A stretch of 64,000 nt of DNA from Tatumella terrea (GCF_039523755.1 NZ_BAAAFX010000006.1:380141-444140), one strand, 5' to 3'; positions 27,044-36,530 are shown, numbered from the stretch's first letter. Numbers and translations are program-made. The notes: generated from the letters alone by a model not told the origin.

Positions 27044-27679
27044 GTGAACGCTGTAGAAAAAAATTCCGGGCGCCGCCGCCGGACGACCGCGGAAAAACGT
27101 TCTGCCATTACCGATGCGGCTCTGATGCTGTTTTCTCAGTTTGGCCTGCATGGCACGCGGCTGGAACAGGTCGCGGTAGCCGCCGGGATCTCTAAAACCA
27201 ATCTGCTCTACTACTTCCCCTCTAAAAAGCAGCTCTATCTGGCGGTACTGCAGGATCTGCTGGCGGTCTGGCTGGCCCCCCTGCGGGCATTGCAGGCCGA
27301 TCAGCAGCCGCTGGAGGCTATCCGTCAGTATATCCGCCTGAAGCTGGAAGTTTCGCGGGACCATCCCCGCGCTTCGCGATTGTTTTGCCTGGAAATGCTG
27401 CAGGGCGCACCGGTACTGAAAGAAGAACTGACCGGGCCGGTGAGGGCGCTGGTGGACGAAAAAGCCGCGCTGATCCGCCTGTGGATCGAACGTCAGCAAC
27501 TGACCGCTATCGACCCCTGGCATCTGATTTTTATGTTGTGGTCGGTCACTCAGCACTATGCCGATTTTGCGACCCAGGTAGAGGCGATCACCGGAAAAAC
27601 GTTACAGGATGCGGTGTTTTTTGAACAAACCCTGGACAGTATTCAGCAGGTGATCACCGAAGGATTACGCCCCCGCTGA
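27044..27679 (+). CDS. rutR: RutR, TetR-family regulator of pyrimidine genes
   Basis: A 211-residue TetR-family protein divergent from rutA. The HTH is LEQVAVAAGISKTNLLYYF, and the ligand domain keeps the RutR-type WHLIFMLWSVTQHYADF segment. It starts with GTG, with GAGGT 7 bases upstream. E. coli RutR releases DNA on binding uracil or thymine and represses rut. The operator at 26918 fits this role here. Confidence 0.95.
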   Translation: MNAVEKNSGRRRRTTAEKRSAITDAALMLFSQFGLHGTRLEQVAVAAGISKTNLLYYFPSKKQLYLAVLQDLLAVWLAPLRALQADQQPLEAIRQYIRLKLEVSRDHPRASRLFCLEMLQGAPVLKEELTGPVRALVDEKAALIRLWIERQQLTAIDPWHLIFMLWSVTQHYADFATQVEAITGKTLQDAVFFEQTLDSIQQVITEGLRPR

Positions 27680-27798
27680 ATGGCCAGGGGGGCGGGTAGT
27701 AATGCGATTTTAGTTCATAACAGCGATAAATTTGATATTTCCCTTAAGGCGATTTTCAGGCTGTACTGGTGTTATCAGAACACAGCGGGGAAACTATC

Positions 27799-27978
27799 AT
27801 GGCATCGGTTTTATGGCAGAAGTTAAAACGACTCTCCGGTCTGGCAACACGGAGTCCGGCGGCGGAAAGAGCAAGAGACAGTCATTTGCTGCTCGAGTCG
27901 ATGATCCCGATCATGGGGTTATACGGCATTGGCCCGGGATATCTGGATCCGGCCTGGACAAATGATGAACAGAAGTAA
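27799..27978 (+). CDS. Small hypothetical protein (59 aa)
   Basis: An ATG-started frame of 59 residues beginning MASVLWQKLKRLSGLATRSP and ending with a Gly/Pro-rich LYGIGPGYLDPAW segment. Upstream GCGGGGAAACTATC could act as a weak ribosome-binding site. I do not recognise a family. It is probable rather than certain, since the third-position GC fits its neighbours but the length is short. It lies between rutR and rutE. Confidence 0.4.
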   Translation: MASVLWQKLKRLSGLATRSPAAERARDSHLLLESMIPIMGLYGIGPGYLDPAWTNDEQK

Positions 27979-28081
27979 ACAGCAACGGCTGTTGCGGTTA
28001 TCCTACTGGAATGAGCTGTGCGTATTGTGGCCGGAGGATCTCCCGGACAGCGGATTCACTTCGCTCTCCGGGTGGTTTTTA

Positions 28082-28672
28082 TCAGGCAAAACGGCAGGCG
28101 TCGTCGAAATCCAGACGCGGTAAGCGGCCATGCAGTTTCGAGTCATCTCCGTAGCCAATATTGATCAGCAGATTGACCTGCCAGTCACTGCCGTGAAAGA
28201 AAACTTCGTTAATTTTCTCCGCATCAAACCCTGACATCGGACCGACATCCAGCCCCAGCGAGCGCGCAGCCACCACCAGATATCCGGCCTGCAGACTGCT
28301 GTTACGAAAGGCAGTTTCCCGTGCGAGGCTTTCACTGCTGGTAAACCAGCTGCGGGCGTCGGCATGAGGGAACAGGCCAGGTAACTTCTCATAGAATGCC
28401 ATATCAGAGGCCACGATCACGGTGACCGGTGCAGCCATCGTTTTTTCGATATTCCCGGAAGAGAGGGCGGGTTTCAGTGCCTGTTTGCCGGCCTCGGATC
28501 TCACAAACACGAATCGGGCCGGGGAACAGTTAGCCGACGTGGGACCCAGACGGGTGAGTTCATACAGTCTTTGCAGAATATCATCCGTTACCGGTTTATC
28601 CTGCCAGTAACTGTGGGTACGTGCCTGATGGAAAAGTGTATCAAGAGCAGATCTGTCAACCGGTGTACTCAT
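28082..28672 (-). CDS. rutE: RutE, malonic semialdehyde reductase, displaced from the operon
   Basis: The 196-residue nitroreductase-fold protein has exactly the length of E. coli RutE and long near-identical stretches: LGPTSANCSPARFVFVRSE, FPHADARSWFTSSESLA, ETAFRNSSLQAGYLVVAAR and LLINIGYGDDSKLHGRLPRL. It reduces malonic semialdehyde to 3-hydroxypropionate. Here it is a single gene about 400 bases beyond rutR, pointing back toward it, instead of lying between rutD and rutF. No RutR-type palindrome was seen upstream of it. Confidence 0.93.
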   Translation of the reverse strand: MSTPVDRSALDTLFHQARTHSYWQDKPVTDDILQRLYELTRLGPTSANCSPARFVFVRSEAGKQALKPALSSGNIEKTMAAPVTVIVASDMAFYEKLPGLFPHADARSWFTSSESLARETAFRNSSLQAGYLVVAARSLGLDVGPMSGFDAEKINEVFFHGSDWQVNLLINIGYGDDSKLHGRLPRLDFDDACRFA

Positions 28673-28838
28673 CGCATTCTCCCTAAATGAACCACTATTT
28701 TTCTCTGCCGGCCCGTCCGGTCATCGGTGCGGCCTGTTTGCAGGGCCACTGCACCGAACCTGTCTGACGCAGATGACTTCCGGGTGTACACTGCGGACCC
28801 GGAGGCCCGCAGTGACAAACGGCGAATGCCGGTAAAAC

Positions 28839-29474
28839 TTATTCGAAACAGGTACCCGGATTTTCGGCCAGCGACACAAACTTTTTGCCGCCGCGATCCA
28901 GTGCCTGAACTTCACCACTTTCAATATCATAAACCCAGCCATGCAGGCGGATTTTTTCATTGCGCAGGGCCACAGCCACGGACGGGTGAGTTTTAATATT
29001 ATTCAGCTGCGCGATCACGTTTTCCCGAACCATCGCACTGACTTTATGCTCTTCATCCGGGTAGTCGTTTTTGTCCACCACGGCTTTTGCCGCATCGGCA
29101 TAACGCAGCCAGTGCTCGACGGCTGGCATGGTGTGCATATCCTGACATTTGGCGATAGCCCCCATCGCACCGCAATTCGAATGACCGCAGATAATGATAT
29201 CGCGGACACCCAGCGCGACCACAGCATACTCGATGGTGGCAGACACACCGCCCGGTTCCGGACCGAAGGACGGCACAATGTTGCCTGCATTACGAATGAC
29301 AAATAACTGGCCCGGTTCCTGCTGAGTCACCAGCTCAGGAACCAGACGGCTGTCTGAACAGGAGATAAACAGAGCTTTTGGATTCTGGCTGGCCGCCAGG
29401 CTATGGAACAGCGCTTTACGCTCCGGATAAACTTCTTTCTGGAAGTTCAGAAACCCTTCAACAATCGTTTTCAT
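28839..29474 (-). CDS. Beta-class carbonic anhydrase (CynT/Can type)
   Basis: A 211-residue beta-carbonic anhydrase. The zinc ligands are visible as Cys39 in ISCSDSR, His98 and Cys101 in CGHSNCGAM, and the Asp41-Arg43 dyad is intact. The sequence is closest to CynT (EPGGVSATIEYAVVAL, MPAVEHWLRYAD, HGWVYDIESG), but no cyanase gene is adjacent, so a general bicarbonate-supply role is as likely. It is monocistronic. Confidence 0.92.
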   Translation of the reverse strand: MKTIVEGFLNFQKEVYPERKALFHSLAASQNPKALFISCSDSRLVPELVTQQEPGQLFVIRNAGNIVPSFGPEPGGVSATIEYAVVALGVRDIIICGHSNCGAMGAIAKCQDMHTMPAVEHWLRYADAAKAVVDKNDYPDEEHKVSAMVRENVIAQLNNIKTHPSVAVALRNEKIRLHGWVYDIESGEVQALDRGGKKFVSLAENPGTCFE

Positions 29475-29797
29475 AACACGCCCAAATAATAAAAATTCGG
29501 CTTAATCATAGAACGATTACCGGTACGGGGAAAGTCCCTGCAGGAAAATGCCCCCGGAGGCGGCGATAAAACAGTCAGCGCCCGGAATGTGACCCCGGGT
29601 TGCGGCCTGTACTGCACGGAATACGGGGCTTGTCTGACCGCCCATTGCCCGGCAGGGAGGAACTGGGTTGTGTGACAGTGTCACGTCATTCCGGGGTGGC
29701 TGCCCGGCGGCGCATTGCCCGGGTAATAAGGTGGTTGTGATAGCCACGGTTTCCGGCTATTACTATCCGCAGAAATAACCATGACACAGGGAATTTT
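29475..29797. other. Intergenic region between divergent carbonic anhydrase and amidotransferase genes
   Basis: No gene recognised. The stretch should contain the promoters of both divergent genes. No clear operator was identified. Confidence 0.5.
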
Positions 29798-30538
29798 ATG
29801 GCACAGTCAGCAGTGATCATTATTCAGACCGGGACACCCCCGGAAGCTATCCGTCAGCAGTACGGGGATTTACCACAGTGGTTCAGCCAGGCCATGGGCC
29901 TGCCGTTATCTGCCATCCAGGTGGTACGGGTATTTGAAGGGGAAGCGTTACCGCCACCGGACCCCGCGCGGCTGGCCGTTATTACCGGTTCCTGGGCGAT
30001 GGTGACGGATCGGCTGCCGTGGAGTGAGGCCACTGCCGAATGGATACGCCAGGCGATAATCGCAGAGATGCCGCTGATGGGGGTCTGCTACGGACATCAG
30101 CTGATGGCTCATGCCCTGGGTGGCGAGGTGGGGTATCTTGACTGTATCCGCGAAACCGGATGTTTACCGGTCAGCCTGACCGCCGCCGCAGCGGCCGATC
30201 CTCTGCTGCAGAATTTACCCGCCACCTTCCCGGCGCATCTGACACATATGCAATCGGTGACCCGGCTGCCGGCAGGGGCTGAGGTACTTGGCCGGTCGGC
30301 TATCGACCCCCATCAGATCATCCGTTACGGGAAATATGCGGTTTCCACCCAGTTTCATCCGGAATTCCCGGTCGCGGCCGCCAGGGCGATGACAGAGAGG
30401 AACCGGACGGTCTTCGGCCAGGAAGGAAGGGATACCGATGCCATTCTGGCGCAGATGACGGAAACCCCGGAGGCGACCGGGATCCTGCAGCGTTTTATTG
30501 CACATCATCTGCCGGAAGGAAGTACGGAAGGCTGCTGA
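29798..30538 (+). CDS. Class I glutamine amidotransferase-like protein (GuaA-N type)
   Basis: A 246-residue stand-alone class I GATase. The nucleophile is Cys97 in MGVCYGHQLMAHALGG, and the His/Glu pair is in FHPEF near residue 187. It is the GMP-synthase-like group found as separate proteins (YfeJ-like); the acceptor of the released ammonia is unknown. It starts MAQSAVIII and ends close to the convergent MFS gene. Confidence 0.87.
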   Translation: MAQSAVIIIQTGTPPEAIRQQYGDLPQWFSQAMGLPLSAIQVVRVFEGEALPPPDPARLAVITGSWAMVTDRLPWSEATAEWIRQAIIAEMPLMGVCYGHQLMAHALGGEVGYLDCIRETGCLPVSLTAAAAADPLLQNLPATFPAHLTHMQSVTRLPAGAEVLGRSAIDPHQIIRYGKYAVSTQFHPEFPVAAARAMTERNRTVFGQEGRDTDAILAQMTETPEATGILQRFIAHHLPEGSTEGC

Positions 30539-30578
30539 CCGGACAGGTCACGCGCGGAACCCCGGGACCCGTACCGGT

Positions 30579-30602
30579 CACCCCCGGGTCCTCCCGGGGG
30601 TG
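30579..30602. terminator. Strong hairpin between convergent genes
   Basis: CACCCCCGGG-TCCT-CCCGGGGGTG, a perfect 10-bp GC-rich stem in the 69-base gap between the convergent amidotransferase and MFS genes. There is no T-tract, so it could terminate with Rho or simply protect 3' ends. Confidence 0.6.
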
Positions 30603-30607
30603 AAGTA

Positions 30608-32017
30608 TCAGGGACGACGAATGCGGCTGACGCTGACAATAATCGCAATCAGACAGGACGTGACGGCAACCCACAGAGCAATATGCACGGCATGGCTTTC
30701 ACTGTGCAGATCCTGCTGGCTGAACAGTGCGAGGATCACACCGATGGCGGCACTGCCCATGCATTGCCCGAACATCCGCATAATGGCCAGTGTTCCTGAG
30801 GCATAGCTGCTGTTTTCCCGCGCCACGTTGGATAGCATTTCGCGGTTGTTCGGGCTCTGGAAACAACCAAAACCGATACCGCACACCAGGCTGCGCAGAC
30901 AGATATTGAGGACACTGGCATGTTCCGGCAGGGTAGCCAGCAGGGCCAGACCCGTCACAAAAATACAGAGTCCGGTGGTGGAGATCAGCGCCGGCGGAAA
31001 GCGGTCAGACAGACGCCCGGCATGAGGGGCGGCCAGGATGATGCCGAGAGGCCAGGGGGTAAACAGTAATGCTGAGATAAACGCGCTGTAGCCGTACACG
31101 TTCTGGAACAGGAACGGCAGTGCGATAAACGTGATCCCCTGACTGATAAATGACGCCATCGAGGTTAGGGCCGCCAGTGAAAAACGGGATGATGAGAAGA
31201 TAGACAGCGGTAATAACGGTTTACTGGCCCGGCGTTCACAATAGATAAACGCGGTCCCGGCGGCCAGTGCCAGTGCCAGGAAACCGGCGGCATGCAGTAC
31301 GTTATCTGCGGTTAATGACTGCCCGCCGTGCAGTGCGAAACTGTCCGCAGCCATGATCAGGCTGCCGGGCACAATGGCCGACAGGAAAGCGCCCGGGATG
31401 TCGAAAGGCTCGGTAATTTTTTTTGCCCGCTCAGGCAGTACACGCATGGCCAGAATAATTGCCAGAATACCCGGCGGCAGGTTAATGGCAAACAGCCACT
31501 GCCAGCTGAACGCTGAAAGCAGGGTACCGCCCAGTAAGGGCGCAATGGCGGTTCCTGAGGCAACCAGCAGCGCATTCATACCGAGAATACGGCCCAGTAA
31601 CCGGTTAGGGAACACCGAACGCAGCACGGCCGGCCCGATACTCAGGGTCGCGGCGGCGCCGATCCCCTGCAGAATGCGCATTGCTATCAGCGTGTGCGGG
31701 GTATCGGATAAGGCACATCCCAGCGAAGACAGTGTAAATACCAGCAGGCCGCAGGGATACTGAACACGGTAGCCCACCCGCGGGGCCAGCGCGGCGAAAA
31801 TAGCCAGTGTCATGGCGGCGGCTAACAGATAGCCGTTGGATACCCAGATAATCTCAGAGGCCCGGACATTCATCGCGCGGGCAATTTGTGGCAGGGCAAC
31901 ATTGACCATCGATGCATCAAAGACGGTCATCGCCGTGGTCATCATCACCGCAATCATTGCCAGCCGGCGTTGTCGTCCGGGCAGCCCTTCATCGCCCGGC
32001 ATATCAGAAAAAAGCAT
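30608..32017 (-). CDS. MFS transporter, DHA2 (14 TM) drug-efflux type
   Basis: A 469-residue MFS protein with about 14 hydrophobic segments. The DHA2 pattern is seen in FDASMVNVALPQIARAM in the first span and the motif-C-like ASGTAIAPLLGGTL. It probably exports a toxic compound by proton antiport. It is divergent from a LysR gene at 32190, which is a likely regulator. Confidence 0.87.
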   Translation of the reverse strand: MLFSDMPGDEGLPGRQRRLAMIAVMMTTAMTVFDASMVNVALPQIARAMNVRASEIIWVSNGYLLAAAMTLAIFAALAPRVGYRVQYPCGLLVFTLSSLGCALSDTPHTLIAMRILQGIGAAATLSIGPAVLRSVFPNRLLGRILGMNALLVASGTAIAPLLGGTLLSAFSWQWLFAINLPPGILAIILAMRVLPERAKKITEPFDIPGAFLSAIVPGSLIMAADSFALHGGQSLTADNVLHAAGFLALALAAGTAFIYCERRASKPLLPLSIFSSSRFSLAALTSMASFISQGITFIALPFLFQNVYGYSAFISALLFTPWPLGIILAAPHAGRLSDRFPPALISTTGLCIFVTGLALLATLPEHASVLNICLRSLVCGIGFGCFQSPNNREMLSNVARENSSYASGTLAIMRMFGQCMGSAAIGVILALFSQQDLHSESHAVHIALWVAVTSCLIAIIVSVSRIRRP

Positions 32018-32189
32018 GCTAAATGTCTCCGCGGTTACTTCTGTTGCGACCGGAAATGCAATCCGGTCTGCGCATTGATTTGTAGAGGTGGGGAATATAC
32101 TCTCTCAGGATAGCAGGCGGAAGGTGCATTGTTTGCAGTTATATAGTGCACACAACGCCATGATTGAAAATTCGACAGGAAAACGCACG

Positions 32190-33134
32190 ATGGCCGAGGC
32201 TGATTTTAATCTGTTAACCGCTCTGGATATGCTGCTGACGACCCGTTCGGTGGCCGGTGCCGCCCGCCGGCTCGGGCTGAGTGCCTCCGCAATGAGCCGT
32301 ACACTGAGCCGTTTACGGTCGGTGACCGGCGACCCGTTACTGGTCAGGGCCGGACGGGAGATGGTGCTCACGCCCTATGCCGAGGAGATCCGTGAGCGCA
32401 CCCGGAAAACGGTTTCTTCCGCCAGAGAGTTGCTGCGGCCGGACACCACGGCGCTATGCCTGCCGGAACTGGAGCGAACCTTTATTCTGCGGGCCAATGA
32501 CGGCTTTATCAGTGCATTCGGGGCGGCATTGATTGCGGTGGTCGCGCAACAGGCCCCGGGCGTACGCTTATGCTTTATTCCAAAGCCGGAAAAAAATGTC
32601 AGTCAGCTGCGTGAGGGACAGGTGGATATTGAAATCGGCGTGGCGGGAGAGACGGGACCGGAAATCCGCCTGCAGGCCCTGTTCCGTGACCGGTTTGTCG
32701 GGGTGGTCAACAGCCATCATCCGCTGGCACAGCTCCCCCGGATCACGCTGGAGGACTATATCCGCTGGCCGCATATTGCCTCATCCAGACGGGGGAAATA
32801 CAGCGGGCCGATAGACAGTGCACTGGCCGAACTCGGCTTTCAACGGGAAGTGGTCGCCGTGGTGCCGGGCTTCGCGCCGGCACTGGCGGTGGTCACTGGC
32901 TCGGAACTTATCGCCCAGGTACCGGCCTCCTTTTTACAGAATTACCCCGGAATTTCCGCATTGCCGGGTGAAGGGACCCTGCGCCGGTTCGAACTTCCGG
33001 TGAAAGTCCCGGGGATCACGGTATCGCAGATGTGGCATCCACGCTCGGATAAAGATCCCGCCCACCGCTGGCTGCGTGAGCAATTACGCACCGTCTGCTG
33101 GCGGGAACCACTGGCTGAGTTCAGTCACCAGTAA
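32190..33134 (+). CDS. LysR family regulator divergent from the DHA2 transporter
   Basis: The ATG at 32190 (MAEADFNLL) follows ACAGGA by 9 bases; an alternative ATG lies at 32160. The product is 314 residues, with the HTH SVAGAARRLGLSASAMSRTL. Its C-terminal domain is of the NodD/PchR-like LysR group that shows RDRFVGVVNSHHPLA. It probably controls the transporter. Its last 51 bases overlap the convergent LysR gene. Confidence 0.88.
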   Translation: MAEADFNLLTALDMLLTTRSVAGAARRLGLSASAMSRTLSRLRSVTGDPLLVRAGREMVLTPYAEEIRERTRKTVSSARELLRPDTTALCLPELERTFILRANDGFISAFGAALIAVVAQQAPGVRLCFIPKPEKNVSQLREGQVDIEIGVAGETGPEIRLQALFRDRFVGVVNSHHPLAQLPRITLEDYIRWPHIASSRRGKYSGPIDSALAELGFQREVVAVVPGFAPALAVVTGSELIAQVPASFLQNYPGISALPGEGTLRRFELPVKVPGITVSQMWHPRSDKDPAHRWLREQLRTVCWREPLAEFSHQ

Positions 33135-33992
33135 CCGGAGTCTGGCCTCGGTGCCACGGCGCGCCGGGTAGAGCAGATGCATTTTCTGGTCCGGAAAGTG
33201 ATAGCCCGGCAGCACGGGCCGCAGTTGCTGACGCCGGAAATAGCCCGCTAATGCTTGCCGGTGGCCGGCCAGAATACCCTGTCCTTCGGTGGCGGCCTCT
33301 GCCAGGGCTCCCCAGTCATTGATCACCAGTGGCGGACTGACGTCAGTGTGCCAGATCTGACGGCCATCGGTCAGTGTCCATTCCTGTATCTCGCCGGCCA
33401 GCCACGGCGAAAAGCCCAGGCAACGGTGCTGCGGTAACTGTGCCGGAGACAGCGGGGCCCCGTAGTGATCGAGATATGACGGGGCCGCGGCAAGGATCAG
33501 CCGGTACGGGGTCAGCGGTTTTGCCACCAGCCTGAGTAACGGATCCGGCTCACCGATGCGGATCACCGCATCCATACCGTTGTCCAGCGGTGAGATCACC
33601 GTATCAGACAGCGTCAGTTCGATACGGATCTGCGGGTAACGGCGCATAAAATCGGCGATAAACGGTATCAGAGAATAGCGGCCAAAGGTCACCGGGCTGT
33701 TAATCCTTAAGGTTCCGGCGGGCTGAGTGACGTCGAATTTCACCTGTCTTTCAGCATCCTCGACCGCTCCGAGGATAATTTCACAGCGCCGGAAGTAGTC
33801 GGCCCCCGCGGCGGTCAGGCTCTGTTTCCGGGTGGTACGGGACAGTAACGTAACCCCGAGCTGCTGTTCCAGGGCGGTGATATGCCGGGCCACCATCTGC
33901 GGGGACAGACCGCGGACACCGGCTGCAGCAACAAATGAACCAGTCTTAACGACATCAACAAAGACCTGCATTCCGGTCAGTTTATCCGGCAT
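33084..33992 (-). CDS. LysR family regulator (DhcR/CrgA-like group)
   Basis: The ATG at 33992 (MPDKLTGMQVFVDVV) has AGGAG 6 bases upstream; a TTG six bases earlier is less likely. The 302-residue protein has the HTH SFVAAAGVRGLSPQMVARHI and the LysR effector domain with RINSPVTFGRY. It is divergent from the YciI gene at 34089 with a 96-base gap, and convergent with and overlapping the other LysR gene by 51 bases. Confidence 0.88.
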   Translation of the reverse strand: MPDKLTGMQVFVDVVKTGSFVAAAGVRGLSPQMVARHITALEQQLGVTLLSRTTRKQSLTAAGADYFRRCEIILGAVEDAERQVKFDVTQPAGTLRINSPVTFGRYSLIPFIADFMRRYPQIRIELTLSDTVISPLDNGMDAVIRIGEPDPLLRLVAKPLTPYRLILAAAPSYLDHYGAPLSPAQLPQHRCLGFSPWLAGEIQEWTLTDGRQIWHTDVSPPLVINDWGALAEAATEGQGILAGHRQALAGYFRRQQLRPVLPGYHFPDQKMHLLYPARRGTEARLRLLVTELSQWFPPADGA

Positions 33993-34088
33993 TAACAACT
34001 CCTGGTGGTTTGTGAAAACAAATAATGGCTATTTTAACCACTGGTTTGAGTTTATTACACTGTGGATCCTGTCATTGAGGAGGTAATT

Positions 34089-34418
34089 ATGATTTTTGTA
34101 GTCAGAATGGAGCACCCGGACGGTGAGGAGTGGGGGCAGTATGTTGCTGAGCATGTCAGCTACCTTCGCGGGCTGATCACCCGGGGGCATCTGCTGGCAT
34201 CGGGGCCGGTAAAAGGGTCAGTGCTGCGCGCCGGGTTACTGATTTTCAGGGCGGAGAGTGAACAGCAGGTCAGACAATGGATTGAAGATGATCCGTTCAG
34301 CAGGGAGAACCTGATCGTCACGCTGGATATCTGTCAGTGGGATCCCTTGTTCGGTTGCCTGTCAGAGGTCTCTTCCGGCGTATTACCGCCTGTGTTGCAG
34401 GACCAGACCGCAGGCTGA
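34089..34418 (+). CDS. YciI family protein
   Basis: The ATG at 34089 has a perfect GAGGAGGT site 4-5 bases upstream, giving 109 residues. The YciI ferredoxin-like fold is recognised by LITRGHLLASGPVKG and the DDPFSRENLI segment. Family members have been proposed as small hydrolases or dehydrochlorinase-like enzymes without a settled role. It is divergent from the LysR gene at 33992. Confidence 0.87.
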   Translation: MIFVVRMEHPDGEEWGQYVAEHVSYLRGLITRGHLLASGPVKGSVLRAGLLIFRAESEQQVRQWIEDDPFSRENLIVTLDICQWDPLFGCLSEVSSGVLPPVLQDQTAG

Positions 34419-34884
34419 TAACCGGTGTATGACGGACCCCGGGCCCGGGGCCGTTGTACCTTCGTCCGCTGGCAGAGGTTTACGGGCGCCCGAAGTCCTT
34501 CGGGATGCATCGCAATCACCGCTTTTATTTAACGAAAAGTTAACAATAACAGGGCGGGTGGCTAATTATTATCAGGGACGGTTAATCGGTAGCGGATTAA
34601 ACTTTTTGTTGCCGTCAAAACCGCGCTTTACCGGGGAGTTTTATTTTAATTTCTTCATTTTTCAGTAGTTAATGTTATCAGCGGGCCGGTTTTTCAGGGG
34701 GATCAACTATTGTTGATTATTTAAAAAATAATTATATTTATCAGTGGGATGTGGTCATCATTGCCGGTAAGGCCGGGCGGATTAGACGTAATATGTTCAA
34801 CTGAAAGCATTTTCCTGCTGGATCTGCTGCGTCACAATCGTAATAATATGGGGACCCTCACAATCATAAGAAAACTAAATTACT
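34419..34884. other. Intergenic region upstream of the FAH gene
   Basis: No gene recognised. A short hairpin (CCCGAAG-TC-CTTCGGG, 34489-34504) could end the YciI transcript. The rest is AT-rich from about 34530 onward and should hold the promoter of the FAH-family gene. Confidence 0.5.
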
Positions 34885-35715
34885 ATGCAGTTATGCAGTT
34901 TTAAAATTAATAATAATGACCAGCACAGTTTCGGTCTCATCCGGGAAGACGGTATCATTGATGCTGGTAAATATGTGGATTACAGCGATCTTAAAGCAGT
35001 ACTGACTGCCGGCGCCTTAGCCGAAATTTCTGCGCTATCTGATAAACCTGCAGATTACCAGGCAGACGAAATTACTTTTTTACCGGTGATCGAAAATCCG
35101 GGGAAAATTCTCTGTGTCGGGATGAACTATTCCGAAAAGCGTAAAGAGTTTGGCGAAACTAACCCGGCACCGACGCTGTTTGTCCGTTTTGCCGATACGC
35201 TCTCCGCACATAACACACCGCTGCAGAAACCTGCCAGCAGTGAGCAGTTCGACTATGAAGGCGAGCTGGCCGTGATTATCGGAAAAAATGCACATCAGGT
35301 TCCGGCCAGTGAGGCCCTGCAGTATGTGGCAGGCTACAGCTGCTTTATGGATGCTACGGTACGTGATATGCAGTTTACCTGGTTCACCGCCGGTAAAAAC
35401 TGGCCGGCCACCGGCGGTTTTGGTCCGTCGATGACCACCACCGATGAGATCCCGGACCCGCAGCAGCTGGATATCAAAACCTTCCTGAATGATCAGCAGG
35501 TACAGCATGACTCCACGGCCAATATGATCCATACCGTGCAGGACATTATTGCTTACGTGACCTGTTTCACTCCTCTGGCGCCAGGCGATGTGATCATCAC
35601 CGGCTCTCCGGGCGGTGTGGGTAAATCGCGTACCCCGCAACTGTTTATGTTCCCGGGCGACCATATCTCGGTCGAAATCAGCAAGATTGGTACCCTGGCT
35701 CACACGATTGCCTGA
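34885..35715 (+). CDS. Fumarylacetoacetate hydrolase family protein
   Basis: A 276-residue FAH-superfamily protein. The catalytic domain begins at KILCVGMNYSEKRKEFG (about residue 73). The metal-binding Glu pair is in FDYEGELAVIIGK, and SPGGVG lies near residue 246. Related enzymes include acylpyruvases, oxaloacetate decarboxylases and hydratases of aromatic meta-cleavage. Without pathway genes nearby the substrate cannot be assigned. It is monocistronic. Confidence 0.88.
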   Translation: MQLCSFKINNNDQHSFGLIREDGIIDAGKYVDYSDLKAVLTAGALAEISALSDKPADYQADEITFLPVIENPGKILCVGMNYSEKRKEFGETNPAPTLFVRFADTLSAHNTPLQKPASSEQFDYEGELAVIIGKNAHQVPASEALQYVAGYSCFMDATVRDMQFTWFTAGKNWPATGGFGPSMTTTDEIPDPQQLDIKTFLNDQQVQHDSTANMIHTVQDIIAYVTCFTPLAPGDVIITGSPGGVGKSRTPQLFMFPGDHISVEISKIGTLAHTIA

Positions 35716-35826
35716 CCCTTTCTGCGGTAAATGCTCTGTTATCTGAAGCAGGGCATCCTGTCCGGCCAGCGGCTATATTACGGTCTCTGGCCGGATTTTT
35801 TTGCCGCCGATTAGGTCACAGGCCCG

Positions 35827-36290
35827 GCAAAAAATTACCGGCGCAGAGGCGGGCAGAGGTTTCTGACCGGAAATAGCCTGCGATTTTCCCTGTAGTGTCC
35901 CGTACAGTGCCGGTTATTTCCCTGGTCTGTCCCGAACCTTCCACAAAAACACTTATGACGCAGAGGCGGGCAAAGTATGCTGACCGGAATAGCCTGCGAC
36001 TTTCCCGGGGAGTGTCCCGCACGGTGGCGATCATCTGTCTGGTCTGTCCAGAACCCTCCACCAAAACATTTGCGACGCAGAAGCGGGCAGAGGTTTCTGA
36101 CCGGAAATAGCCTGCGATTCTCCCGGTAGTGCCCCGCACGGTGCCGGTCATTTCCCTGGACCGTCCTGAACCTTCAGGCAAAACATTACCGGCGCAGAGG
36201 CGGGCAGAGGTTTCTGACCGGACATAGCCAGCGACTTTCCCGGGGAGTGTCCCGCGCTGCGCCGGTCATCTGTCTGCATTACCTGCACTG
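35827..36290. repeat. 117-bp tandem repeat, four copies
   Basis: The anchor CAGAGGCGGGCA recurs at 35844, 35961, 36078 (one mismatch) and 36196, a spacing of 117, 117 and 118 bases. Within each unit the same ordered blocks recur: TTTCTGACCGGAAATAGCC, GCGA(T/C)TTTCCC, AGTGTCCCGCAC and GGTCTGTCC-GAACC. Identity is high by eye. The array starts about 110 bases after the FAH stop. Short frames that cross it are unlikely to be translated. Confidence 0.92.
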
Positions 36291-36530
36291 ACGTCCTTTG
36301 TGATTCCTGACCGGATTCTCTGACCGCAGACGCTGCTGCGGGTTTCATACGCTTATATCGCCCATTGCAGCCCTGGCGGCGATGATCGGTATCCGCTGCC
36401 GCCCGGGGTAATAGACTGCCTTGAAGTCACCTTTAGCCAATCGTCCGGCCCGGCCCTTATGGGGTGTGCACTGTCTTCACCGATGGATTTCGTGATCCCC
36501 GGTACAGGTCACTACCTCAATCAATATGAA

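Noticed and set aside
35816..36181. Long minus-strand frame across the 117-bp array
   Set aside because: 117 is a multiple of 3, so the repeat stays open by arithmetic; the product is a periodic peptide without family or start site.
35827..36290. CRISPR array
   Set aside because: The whole 117-base unit repeats; there are no short repeats separated by unique spacers and no cas genes.
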